Shown in pieces: positions 8,339 to 16,129 of a DNA stretch of 64,000 bases (positions within the stretch are counted from its first letter, which is position 1; each line of letters opens with the position of its first letter). The position numbers were made by a program, and so were the translations under genes. This DNA is from Halosolutus halophilus. Its GTDB lineage: Archaea; Halobacteriota; Halobacteria; Halobacteriales; Natrialbaceae. Where the stretch lies: the NCBI RefSeq assembly GCF_022869805.1, contig NZ_CP094974.1:4526001-4590000 (forward strand). The letters are read 5' to 3'. A model generated the notes under the pieces. The model saw only the letters and a list, made by a program, of their open reading frames with translations. It did not search any database and was not told where the DNA came from.

Positions 8339-10510
8339 GTGTCCGACACAGGCGGGTACATGCGGTTCTTCCCATACGAGCAGCCCTACGCGAACCAGCG
8401 TGAGGCGATGGACCGTATCCACAACGCCCTCGTCCGCGGCCAGGACGTGCTCTTCGAGGGGGCCTGCGGGACCGGCAAGACCCTCTCGTCGCTCGTCCCC
8501 GCGCTCGAGGTCGCCCGCGAGCGGGACAAGACGGTCGTCATCACGACGAACGTCCATCAGCAGATGCGCCAGTTCGTCGCCGAAGCCCGCGCGATCACCC
8601 GCGAGGAGGATATTCGGGCGATCGTGTTCAAGGGAAAGTCGTCGATGTGTCACATCGACGTCGGCTACGAGGAGTGTCAGGCGCTGCGGGACAACACCCG
8701 GGCCGTCGTCGACGCGGAACGCGATCGCGACCAGCTAGAGCGCCGCCAGCGGGAACTCTTAGCGGAGAGTCAGGACGGCGACGGCAGCGCGGCCGACGCC
8801 CGCAGCGCCGTCATGGACGAACTCGAATCGATCGAGGAGCGCCTCGAGGATCTGGAGGAGCAGAACGTCTGTGACTACTACCGGAACAACCTGACCGGGA
8901 ACACGGACGACTTCTTCGGCTGGCTCTTCGAGGACGTTCGCACGCCGGACGAAATTTACGAGTACGCCGAGCGACAGGAGTTCTGCGGCTACGAACTCCT
9001 GAAGGAGGGAATCGAGGGCGTCGACCTCGTCGTCTGTAACTACCACCACCTGTTAGACGGCGTCATCCGCGAGCAGTTCTTCCGGTGGCTCGGCCGCGAT
9101 CCCGAGGACGTGATCGCCGTCTTCGACGAGGCTCACAACGTCGAGGACGCCGCCCGCGAGCACGCGACCCGGACCTGCTCCGAGCGAACCTTCGATTCCG
9201 CCCTGGACGAACTCGCCGAGACCGACGATCCGCGCTCGGAACACGCCGTGAACGTCCTCTCGGCGTTTCACCGCGCGCTCGTCGAGACCTACGAGGACTC
9301 CTTCGGGTTCGGCGATCGCGAGGCGATCGGCGAGAACTGGACGGACGTCCCGATAGCCAACGAAGACCGCCGGGACGACCTCACCCTCGCGTTCCTCCAG
9401 CGGTACTCCGGGCGGGGGATCGACGCGGACCTCGAGGCCGCGATGAAACTCGGGCAGGAACTCGACGAACGGTACGAGGAAGCCTACCGCGAGGGCGAGA
9501 CGGCCACGCGCACGGAGTGTCAGACCCTGGAGGCGGCGGCGTTCGTCAGCGCGTGGTTGAACGAGGGCTCGAAAGAGGGGCTCTACCCCGTCGTCTCGGT
9601 CACCCGCGACGCGGGAACGGACGAGGTCTACGGCCGGGCGGAACTGTACACCTGCCTCCCGCGGCAGGTCACGGGCCGCCTCTTCGACGACGTCTACGCG
9701 ACGGTCCTGATGAGCGCCACGCTCCAGCCGTTCGACGTCACCGAGGACGTGCTGGGCCTCGAAGACCCCGTGACGATGGCTTACGGGCTCCAGTTCCCCG
9801 CGGACAACCGGCGGACCTACGCCGTCGAGACCCCGCCGCTGTTCTCCTCGGAGCGGGACGACCCCGACGTCCAGGAGACGGTCGCCGAGACGATTCACGA
9901 CGCCGTCCGCATGACGCCCGGCAACACGCTCGCCTTCTTCCCCAACTACGGCGAGGCGAACCGGTACGCCGATCGGCTCGAGGGCCGCTCCGACGGGACG
10001 GTGTACCTCGACGAACCCGGCGTCGCCGTCGAGGACCTCCGTCAGGAGTTCGTCGCGGCCGACGACGCCGTGCTGTGTACCTCGCTGTGGGGGACGCTGG
10101 CAGAGGGGGTGAGCTTCGACGGCGACGCCGCCGAGACGGTGCTGGTCGTCGGCGTTCCATATCCGCACCTCGACGATCGCGCGGAAGCGGTCCAGGAGGC
10201 CTACGACGCGGCGTTCGAGGGGACCGACACCGGCTGGCGGTACGCCGTCGAGATCCCCACCGTTCGCAAGACGAGACAGGCGCTCGGGCGAGTCATCCGC
10301 TCGCCCGAGGACGTCGGCGTCCGCGCGCTGCTCGATCGGCGCTACTCGCGCGCGGCGAAGTCGGACCTGGGGAAGTACAGCGTCAACAGTACCTTCCCAC
10401 ACGAAGAGCGCGAGGACCTGATCGACATCGGCCCCGAGAAGTTGAAGTTCGCGATGCTGAACTTCTACGCCGATCACGACGCCTACGGGGAAGAGCAGCC
10501 GACACCGTGA
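8339..10510 (+). CDS. ATP-dependent DNA helicase, XPD/Rad3-DinG type with Fe-S cysteines
   Basis: A 723-residue superfamily 2 helicase. Walker A is EGACGTGKT (residues 40-48) and the DEAH box is VFDEAHNVED (about 263-266). Four cysteines lie between motifs Ia and II (Cys104, 113, 178, 216), as expected for the 4Fe-4S cluster of XPD, FancJ and DinG helicases. Motif VI is QALGRVIRSPEDVG. These enzymes unwind DNA 5' to 3' in repair or R-loop/G4 resolution; the exact role is not visible. The GTG start fits the TATA spacing; an ATG 21 bases downstream is the alternative. Confidence 0.9.
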   Translation: MSDTGGYMRFFPYEQPYANQREAMDRIHNALVRGQDVLFEGACGTGKTLSSLVPALEVARERDKTVVITTNVHQQMRQFVAEARAITREEDIRAIVFKGKSSMCHIDVGYEECQALRDNTRAVVDAERDRDQLERRQRELLAESQDGDGSAADARSAVMDELESIEERLEDLEEQNVCDYYRNNLTGNTDDFFGWLFEDVRTPDEIYEYAERQEFCGYELLKEGIEGVDLVVCNYHHLLDGVIREQFFRWLGRDPEDVIAVFDEAHNVEDAAREHATRTCSERTFDSALDELAETDDPRSEHAVNVLSAFHRALVETYEDSFGFGDREAIGENWTDVPIANEDRRDDLTLAFLQRYSGRGIDADLEAAMKLGQELDERYEEAYREGETATRTECQTLEAAAFVSAWLNEGSKEGLYPVVSVTRDAGTDEVYGRAELYTCLPRQVTGRLFDDVYATVLMSATLQPFDVTEDVLGLEDPVTMAYGLQFPADNRRTYAVETPPLFSSERDDPDVQETVAETIHDAVRMTPGNTLAFFPNYGEANRYADRLEGRSDGTVYLDEPGVAVEDLRQEFVAADDAVLCTSLWGTLAEGVSFDGDAAETVLVVGVPYPHLDDRAEAVQEAYDAAFEGTDTGWRYAVEIPTVRKTRQALGRVIRSPEDVGVRALLDRRYSRAAKSDLGKYSVNSTFPHEEREDLIDIGPEKLKFAMLNFYADHDAYGEEQPTP

Positions 10511-10659
10511 GTCGCCGGGGGTCGACGCTGCTCGTGATACCGCCGGTATACCGGGTTTTGACCGATCGAGCGCGGGATGTGGCGACGGGGGTCGATCGGG
10601 CGGGCGTCGATCGGTCGAAACGGTACTGATCAGTCGGAACGGTGCCGATCGGCCGGGCC

Positions 10660-11160
10660 TCAGGCGGGAAGGCGGATGCGACTCACCGGCAACTTGTACG
10701 TCCCATCCCAGAACTCGAGTTCGGTCACGGTCCACCGGATCGGCTCGATCTCCCGGTCGGCGAGTCGCGCCGCGGTCGCGCTGTCGCCGCCGCGGGCCAG
10801 CGTGACGTGAGGAACGTAGTCGCTGCCCTCGAGTCCCTCGATCGGCTCGAAGCTGTCGGCGAGATCGGCGTGGATCCGTTCGAGACCGGGACTCTCGACG
10901 GCGAGGTAGACGACGGGCGCCGAGCCCAGCGGCGGCTCGGCGAAGTAGTCGATGCCGGTGATCTCGGCTTCGACGGCGGGGGCCCCCTCGAGGGCGCGGT
11001 GGGCGCGCTGCTGGAGCGGGGCGACGTGGTCGGCGTCGCCGAGTCGCTTGAGCAGACACGAGTGGTCCTCGCGAACGCTGTCGAACCCGACCAGGGACGG
11101 GTAGAGGTCTGCGGCGAGTTCGCGAACGCGCCCGGGGACGGGAACGTTGACGCTGTACAC
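10660..11160 (-). CDS. 2'-5' RNA ligase / LigT-like phosphoesterase
   Basis: A 166-residue protein of the 2H phosphoesterase superfamily. The second catalytic motif is canonical (HVTLARG, around residue 122). The first appears as EDHSCLLK (H-x-C rather than H-x-T/S), a small variation in one of the two active-site histidine motifs. Members hydrolyse 2',3'-cyclic phosphates or join 2'-5' RNA ends. It starts MYSVNVPVPGRVRELAADLY, the usual haloarchaeal form. It converges with the upstream helicase gene and probably forms its own unit. Confidence 0.8.
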   Translation of the reverse strand: MYSVNVPVPGRVRELAADLYPSLVGFDSVREDHSCLLKRLGDADHVAPLQQRAHRALEGAPAVEAEITGIDYFAEPPLGSAPVVYLAVESPGLERIHADLADSFEPIEGLEGSDYVPHVTLARGGDSATAARLADREIEPIRWTVTELEFWDGTYKLPVSRIRLPA

Positions 11161-11230
11161 GTGGGTTCTCGTAGTAGTAGGGCGCGTATCAGTCTGATGG
11201 TCCGTCCGTCGACGTCGACTACCGGGCCTT

Positions 11231-11425
11231 TCAGATCCGATCGACCAGCCAGAGGACGATCAGCGCGGCGATCGCGAGCTGGACGAGCAGGAAAAACGGT
11301 CCGAGAAGACTCGCGATCCCGCTGATCAGCGCCTCGACGATCCGCAAGAGGAGCAAGAGTGCGATCAGCCCGAGGATTATTTTCAGCAGCGTTTCGACCT
11401 CGAGTTCGCCGCGGGAGTCGATCAT
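11231..11425 (-). CDS. Small two-span membrane protein (64 aa)
   Basis: After the polar start MIDSRGELEVETLLK, the protein consists of two hydrophobic helices (ILGLIALLLLLRIVEAL and LGPFFLLVQLAIAALIVLWL) ending LVDRI. It looks like a conserved haloarchaeal small membrane protein; no function is known to me. It is divergent from the winged-helix gene at 11511, with which it shares an 85-base promoter region. Confidence 0.7.
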   Translation of the reverse strand: MIDSRGELEVETLLKIILGLIALLLLLRIVEALISGIASLLGPFFLLVQLAIAALIVLWLVDRI

Positions 11426-11510
11426 ACGTTCACGTTGGCGTGAACGTTGAAAAACACACCGTTGCCGGAGTCGGAAAGACCTATTTAGGCGGCTCTGTCA
11501 CGTTTATGCA

Positions 11511-12656
11511 ATGGATGGGAAGGGGCGCTGGGCCCTGCTTTGCGTGCTCGTGGTGGTCGGGTGTTCGCTCGCGCTGCTACCGATCGCGTCGACCGTCGGT
11601 GGGGTCGACGCGGGCCAAAGTGAGCCGGCGCTCCAGGAAGGGGCCGACGAGAGCGCACAGCTCGAGGACGCGGACGAGATTCACATCGACGTCCTCCTCC
11701 ACGATAACGGCTCGGCGACGTTCACCGTCGACTACCGGTACGTGATCGACGAGGAGAACACGACAACCGAGGAGTGGGACGAGATCCAGAGCGACGTCGA
11801 GGAGAACGCGAACGCGTACGCTGCGACCGAGGAAGAACGGTGGAACCAGACCGTCGCGGACGGTGCGAACCGGACCGATCGGAACATGAACATCTCGAAC
11901 GTTTCCGTCAGCACGGAGCACGAGGCCGCACCGCAGGAGCTAGGACACGTCACGTTCACGTTCGAGTGGTCGAAGTTCGCCCACGTCGAACTGAACCGGA
12001 TCGAGGCCGGTGACGCGATATACGGGTTTACCATTCCCGACGGTACCACGTTGCAGTTCCGCTGGCCGGACGCGTACGCTCTCAACGAGGAACCGGACCC
12101 CACACCAGACGATTCGGACGACAATTCGGTCTACTGGAACGGCGAGGGGACCGAGTTCGCGTCCGAACAGCCCCGCATCGTGCTGATCGAGAACGGGACC
12201 GACGATCCGAACACCACCGGCGACGAACCGGGGACGACCGACGGGGATCCCAATGCCACCGGCGACGAGCCGTCGATGCCGTGGCTGGCGGTGGTGGTGG
12301 CCCTCCTCCTGCTCGCGTCAGTCGGCGCTGCGGGCTGGTGGATCAGGGGCCAGCAGGTTCGCACGCGGGACCCGGCCAGTACGCCGTCGCCGCCGGTCGC
12401 CGACGGAGCAGCCGAACCCGACGGTCCGGACGGCCCGCCGCCCGAACTGCTCAGCAACGAGGAACGGGTCCTGCTGTTGCTCGAGGAACGGGGCGGCCGG
12501 ATCAAACAGCAGGAAGTCGTCTCGGAACTGGACTGGACCGAGGCCAAGACGAGCCAGGTCGTCAGCGGCCTGCGGGAAGACGACGAAATCGAGGTCTTCC
12601 GGATCGGCCGGGAGAACGTCCTCTCGTTGCCGACCGAGGACGAGAACCCCTCCTGA
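11511..12656 (+). CDS. Membrane-anchored winged-helix protein with exported sensor-like domain
   Basis: A 381-residue protein. An N-terminal hydrophobic signal/anchor (residues 7-27) is followed by an acidic, mostly beta exported domain (about 50-225), a Thr/Asp/Pro linker, a transmembrane helix (WLAVVVALLLLASVGAAGWW, about 262-281) and a cytoplasmic MarR-like winged helix at the C-terminus. That winged helix contains ERVLLLLEERGGRIKQQEVV and WTEAKTSQVVSGLREDDEI. The layout suggests an envelope state read directly by a DNA-binding domain, but no ligand is known. It ends about 100 bases before the candidate arginine leader; whether it regulates the arg genes is untested. A TATA-like CTATTTAGG lies about 27 bases ahead of the ATG. 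Confidence 0.75.
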   Translation: MDGKGRWALLCVLVVVGCSLALLPIASTVGGVDAGQSEPALQEGADESAQLEDADEIHIDVLLHDNGSATFTVDYRYVIDEENTTTEEWDEIQSDVEENANAYAATEEERWNQTVADGANRTDRNMNISNVSVSTEHEAAPQELGHVTFTFEWSKFAHVELNRIEAGDAIYGFTIPDGTTLQFRWPDAYALNEEPDPTPDDSDDNSVYWNGEGTEFASEQPRIVLIENGTDDPNTTGDEPGTTDGDPNATGDEPSMPWLAVVVALLLLASVGAAGWWIRGQQVRTRDPASTPSPPVADGAAEPDGPDGPPPELLSNEERVLLLLEERGGRIKQQEVVSELDWTEAKTSQVVSGLREDDEIEVFRIGRENVLSLPTEDENPS

Positions 12657-12720
12657 GACGGTCCTCGACTCGGAGGACGTCCGTTCGCCCGACGCGTGTA
12701 ACATTTGCCACCCCGGTAGG

Positions 12721-12729
12721 TTTTAATAG
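12721..12729 (+). promoter_or_regulatory. TATA box ahead of candidate arg leader
   Basis: TTTTAATAG is centred 28 bases before the ATG at 12753. The spacing predicts a transcript starting at that ATG, about 240 bases ahead of argG, in addition to the argG-proximal promoter near 12956. Confidence 0.5.
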
Positions 12730-12752
12730 TGCCCGGGGCTTTGGGGCTACCA

Positions 12753-12845
12753 ATGAGGCGCCCCGACGGCAGTCCGGTCATCGTTCTCGATACCGGCGGG
12801 GCTGTTTCGCCGCGGCGGCCACGACGACCGCGACCGGGCCTTTGA
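12753..12845 (+). CDS. Candidate arginine-rich leader peptide (30 aa)
   Basis: A short frame starting at the ATG placed by the upstream TATA box. It begins MRRPDGSPVIVLDTGGAVSP and ends with an RRPRRPR cluster followed by PGL. Seven of 30 codons are Arg and five of those fall in the seven codons at 21-27. A hairpin with stem CGGGC/GCCCG (12835-12850) overlaps the stop codon. Placement in front of argG suggests a translation-coupled sensor of arginine supply, like bacterial leader peptides. That is inference: GC-rich noncoding DNA easily yields Arg and Pro codons, and attenuation by leader peptides is not established in haloarchaea. Confidence 0.3.
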   Translation: MRRPDGSPVIVLDTGGAVSPRRPRRPRPGL

Positions 12846-12850
12846 GCCCG
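12835..12850 (+). promoter_or_regulatory. Hairpin over the leader stop codon
   Basis: The arms CGGGC (12835-12839) and GCCCG (12846-12850) flank the loop CTTTGA, which contains most of the TGA stop of the 30-codon leader frame. A ribosome paused on the Arg codons just upstream would abut or open it. No T-run follows, so it is not a standard terminator. Confidence 0.35.
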
Positions 12851-12903
12851 TACTATACTCTACCCCACGTCCTCGGTTCGTTCCAACGTTCCAGCGATCG
12901 CAG

Positions 12904-12964
12904 AATTTTCGGTTAGCAGCCGCTCTAACTATAATTTTCGGAACTTAAACCAATGAGCTTAAGT
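12904..12964 (+). promoter_or_regulatory. argG promoter region with dyad and direct repeats
   Basis: Two copies of AATTTTCGG (12904-12912 and 12933-12941) flank an inverted repeat GTTAG-N8-CTAAC (12912-12916 and 12925-12929). Behind them come two TATA-like sites, ACTTAAAC near 12943 and GCTTAAGTCC near 12956. The second lies about 30 bases before the argG ATG and suits a near-leaderless start. The dyad sits where a haloarchaeal repressor or activator would bind. Confidence 0.5.
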
Positions 12965-12992
12965 CCCTCCTGCCGTTTCACTCGAATACGAC

Positions 12993-14243
12993 ATGACACG
13001 CGTTGCACTCGCGTTCTCGGGCGGACTGGACACGACCGTCTGTGTCCCGCTGCTCGAGGAGGAATACGGATACGACGACGTTATCGGCGTCACGGTCGAC
13101 GTCGGACAGCCGGCCTCGGAGTTCGAGGAGGCCGAAGAAACGGCCGAGGCACTCGGCCTCGAACACTACGTCGTCGACGCGCGAGCGGAATTTGCCGACC
13201 TCTGTCTCGAGAGCGTTCGCGCGAACGCGACCTACCAGGGCTACCCGCTCGGCACGGCGCTGGCCCGTCCCGTGATCGCCGAGGCGATCCTCGAGGTCGC
13301 AGAGGAACAGGACTGTACCGGCATCGCCCACGGCTGTACGGGGAAGGGCAACGACCAGCTTCGGTTCGAGGCCGTCTGGCGTGACTCGGACCTCGAAGTG
13401 ATCGCCCCCGTGCGCGAACTTGGCCTCACCCGCGAGTGGGAACAGGAGTACGCCGACGAGAAGGACCTCCCCGTCGAGGGTGGCAGCGGCGGCGACTGGT
13501 CGATCGACACCAACCTCTGGAGTCGCTCGGTCGAGGGGGACGAACTCGAGGACCCGAACTACGTCCCGCCCGAGGAAATCTACGACTGGACCCAGGCGCC
13601 CACCGGCGACAGCCAGGAGATCGAGATCACCTTCGAGGAGGGATACCCCGTCGCCGTCGACGGCGTGGAGTACGAGCCCGTCGACCTCGTCGAGCATCTC
13701 AACGGCGTGGCCGGGGCCTACGGCGTCGGTCGCACGGACACGATGGAAGACCGCATGCTCGGCCTGAAGGTCCGCGAGAACTACGAGCACCCCGCCGCGA
13801 CGACGCTGCTGAACGCCCACGAGGCGCTCGAGGGGCTCGTGCTCACGCAGGAGGAACGCGAGTTCAAACAGCAGATCGACCAGCAGTGGGCCAAGAAGGG
13901 CTACGAGGGCCTGATCGACGCGCCCCTCGTGAACGCACTCGAGGGCTTCATCGACGAGACCCAGCAGCGGGTCACCGGGACGGTGACGATCCGCTTCGAG
14001 GGTGGCCGGGCGCGTCCGGTCGCCCGCGACAGCGAGTACGCCGCCTACTCGGCCGAACACGCCTCCTTCGACACGGAGACGGTCGGCAAGATCGAGCAGG
14101 AAGACGCCACCGGCGTCGCAAAGTACCACGGCTTCCAGCGCCGTCTCGCGAACGAATCGATCGCCGCGAACGAGGTGGACGAGGACGACGAGGAGGTCGA
14201 ACTCGCTACCGACGGCGGTGACGCGGTCGACGACGACGAATAA
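12993..14243 (+). CDS. argG: Argininosuccinate synthase
   Basis: A 416-residue enzyme that condenses citrulline and aspartate with ATP, the seventh step of arginine synthesis. The N-terminal ATP-binding P-loop AFSGGLDTT (residues 7-15) and the conserved segments GCTGKGNDQLRFE and EGGSGGDWSIDTNLW are present. The C-terminus carries an acidic haloarchaeal tail. argH follows two bases after its stop, so the two genes are certainly cotranscribed. Regulation is suggested by the dyad upstream and the candidate leader. Confidence 0.96.
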   Translation: MTRVALAFSGGLDTTVCVPLLEEEYGYDDVIGVTVDVGQPASEFEEAEETAEALGLEHYVVDARAEFADLCLESVRANATYQGYPLGTALARPVIAEAILEVAEEQDCTGIAHGCTGKGNDQLRFEAVWRDSDLEVIAPVRELGLTREWEQEYADEKDLPVEGGSGGDWSIDTNLWSRSVEGDELEDPNYVPPEEIYDWTQAPTGDSQEIEITFEEGYPVAVDGVEYEPVDLVEHLNGVAGAYGVGRTDTMEDRMLGLKVRENYEHPAATTLLNAHEALEGLVLTQEEREFKQQIDQQWAKKGYEGLIDAPLVNALEGFIDETQQRVTGTVTIRFEGGRARPVARDSEYAAYSAEHASFDTETVGKIEQEDATGVAKYHGFQRRLANESIAANEVDEDDEEVELATDGGDAVDDDE

Positions 14244-14245
14244 CG

Positions 14246-15757
14246 ATGACCGAGGAGAGCGCTCACGACGGCGATCGCGTGCCAGCAGCGGACGAGACGG
14301 CCCTGCGCACTGATGGCGGCGACGAGGGCGTCGTCCGTCGGGACCGCTTCAGCGGCGGCCCCGCCCGGAGCTTCCTCTCCTCGCTCGCGGCCGATCGGCG
14401 AATCTTCGAGGCCGACCTCGAGGTCGATCGAGCCCACACCGTCATGCTCGCCGAACAGGACGTCGTCGAGGACGACGCCGCGGGCGCGATCCTGACCGCG
14501 CTGGACGCCATCGAGGTTGACGGCCACGACGCCCTGCCCGACGGCGAGGACGTCCACGAGGCGATCGAGACGGCAGTCATCGAGCGCATCGGCCCCGACG
14601 GGGGGAAGATGCACACCGCGCGCTCGCGCAACGACGAGGTCGCGGCCTGCATCCGCTACCGCCTTCGCGAGGACGTCCTCGCTGCGATCGAGACGACGAT
14701 CGCGTTGCGCGAGTCCCTGATCGGGGTGGCCGACGACCACCGGGAGACGATCATGCCCGGCTACACGCACCTCCAGCCCGCCCAGCCGATCACGGTCGCC
14801 CACTGGGCGCTCTCCTACGAGGGAGCCGTCCGTCGCGACGCGGCGCGGCTGCTCGAGGCGTACGATCGGATCAACGAGTCGCCCCTCGGCGGCGCCGCGT
14901 TCGCGGGGACGACGTTCGAGATCGATCGCGAGCGCACTGCCGAACTCCTCGGCTTCGATGGCGTGGTAGCGAACTCGATGGACGCCGCCGCGAGCCGGGA
15001 CTTCCTGCTCGAGACCGTCCAGGCGCTGTCGACGCACGCGACGACGCTCTCGGGGCTGGCGGAGGACGTGATCGTCTTCGTGAACCGCGGCTTCGTCGAC
15101 CTCGCGGACGACTACTCGTCGACGTCGTCGATCATGCCCCAGAAGAAGAATCCCGACACGCTGGAACTGGTGCGTGCGGTCGCGGGCGACGCGGCCGGGG
15201 GCGTCCAGGGGCTGACGACGACGCTCAAGGGACTGCCCCGCGCGTACAACCGCGACCTCCAGCGGGCGACGACCCACGCCTGGGAGACCGTCGACGCGGT
15301 GACGGAGGCCAGCGAGGTCGCTGCGGGTGCAGTGGCGACGGCCGACTGGAACGAGGAGTCCCTCGCCGCCGAAGCCGGCGCGGGGTTCTCGACGGCGACC
15401 GGCGTCGCCGATCTGCTGGCCGCGAACGGACTGCCGTTCCGGACGGCACACGAGGTGGTCGCAGTGGCTGCAGAGAACGGCGCCGACTACGACGCGATCG
15501 AGGCCGCCGCCGAGGAGATTCTCGGCGAGCCACTCGAGAACTACGTCGACCCCGCTGCCGTCGCGGACGCGCTCGATCCCGCCGAAAGCGTCGCGAGTCG
15601 GGACTCGCAGGGCGGCCCCGCTCCCGGGGCCGTTGCCGACCAGATCGAGGCGGCGCGCGATGCGCTCGCGGCCGACGAGGAGACGCTCGCGGTGACGAGC
15701 GAGGCACTCGAGACGGCCCACGAGGCGCTTCGCGAGGAGGTGAACGGGTATGTGTGA
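14246..15757 (+). CDS. argH: Argininosuccinate lyase
   Basis: A 503-residue member of the fumarase/aspartase superfamily that splits argininosuccinate into arginine and fumarate. The family signature SSIMPQKKNPD is present near residue 293, with THLQPAQPITVAHW and HTARSRNDEV further upstream. It starts after an acidic 30-residue extension common in haloarchaea. It is coupled to argG with a two-base gap. The next block, lysW-argF, begins 207 bases downstream behind its own promoter. Confidence 0.96.
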   Translation: MTEESAHDGDRVPAADETALRTDGGDEGVVRRDRFSGGPARSFLSSLAADRRIFEADLEVDRAHTVMLAEQDVVEDDAAGAILTALDAIEVDGHDALPDGEDVHEAIETAVIERIGPDGGKMHTARSRNDEVAACIRYRLREDVLAAIETTIALRESLIGVADDHRETIMPGYTHLQPAQPITVAHWALSYEGAVRRDAARLLEAYDRINESPLGGAAFAGTTFEIDRERTAELLGFDGVVANSMDAAASRDFLLETVQALSTHATTLSGLAEDVIVFVNRGFVDLADDYSSTSSIMPQKKNPDTLELVRAVAGDAAGGVQGLTTTLKGLPRAYNRDLQRATTHAWETVDAVTEASEVAAGAVATADWNEESLAAEAGAGFSTATGVADLLAANGLPFRTAHEVVAVAAENGADYDAIEAAAEEILGEPLENYVDPAAVADALDPAESVASRDSQGGPAPGAVADQIEAARDALAADEETLAVTSEALETAHEALREEVNGYV

Positions 15758-15831
15758 GGTCGGACGCTCCTTCCCGGTAACACCGCTGCCGCGGCCGCCG
15801 CGACCGCCGTCCCCGCGAGGGGACAAATTAC

Positions 15832-15938
15832 TTGATACGTGATATATCAAACAAAATCTGCCGGAAAAACGCACTTTTGCACCGTTAGACAACGGTGTCG
15901 ATAGTATAATTTTGCTGTTAGGTTCGAAGGATTTAAGG
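15832..15938 (+). promoter_or_regulatory. lysW-argF operon promoter with two dyads
   Basis: Two inverted repeats precede the operon: TTGATA-N7-TATCAA (15832-15850) and the perfect CACCGTT-AGAC-AACGGTG (15880-15897). Then come AATTTTGCTGTTAG (15908-15921), which resembles AATTTTCGGTTAG upstream of argG, and the TATA box GATTTAAGG (15930-15938). The TATA is about 30 bases before the lysW ATG, so the mRNA is probably leaderless. The AT-rich character contrasts with the GC-rich genes around it. Confidence 0.6.
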
Positions 15939-15964
15939 GATACCGGCTCCCAGTTGCAGGTACA

Positions 15965-16129
15965 ATGACCGAATGCGTCGAGTGTGGGGCAGAAGTGTCC
16001 CTGCACGACGATCTGGAAGTGGGAGAGATCGTTGACTGTACGACCTGCGGTGCCGAACTGGAAGTCGTCGACACTGAGCCGCCAGTCCTCGAGCGAGCCC
16101 CGGAGCTCGAAGAGGACTGGGGTGAGTGA
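15965..16129 (+). CDS. lysW: LysW amino-group carrier protein
   Basis: A 54-residue acidic zinc-ribbon protein starting MTECVECGAEVSLHDDLEVG. Two CxxC pairs (CVEC and CTTC) bind zinc and the C-terminus is EDWGE, whose final glutamate is the known attachment point for the substrate amino group. In haloarchaea it carries glutamate through ornithine synthesis and may also serve lysine synthesis. It overlaps the next gene by 4 bases. The short length is normal for the family. Confidence 0.95.
   Translation: MTECVECGAEVSLHDDLEVGEIVDCTTCGAELEVVDTEPPVLERAPELEEDWGE

Noticed and set aside
14045-16006. A leftward 653-codon frame over argG-argH
   Set aside because: Arginine genes on the other strand are certain; the frame is His/Arg/Gly-rich and lacks domains.
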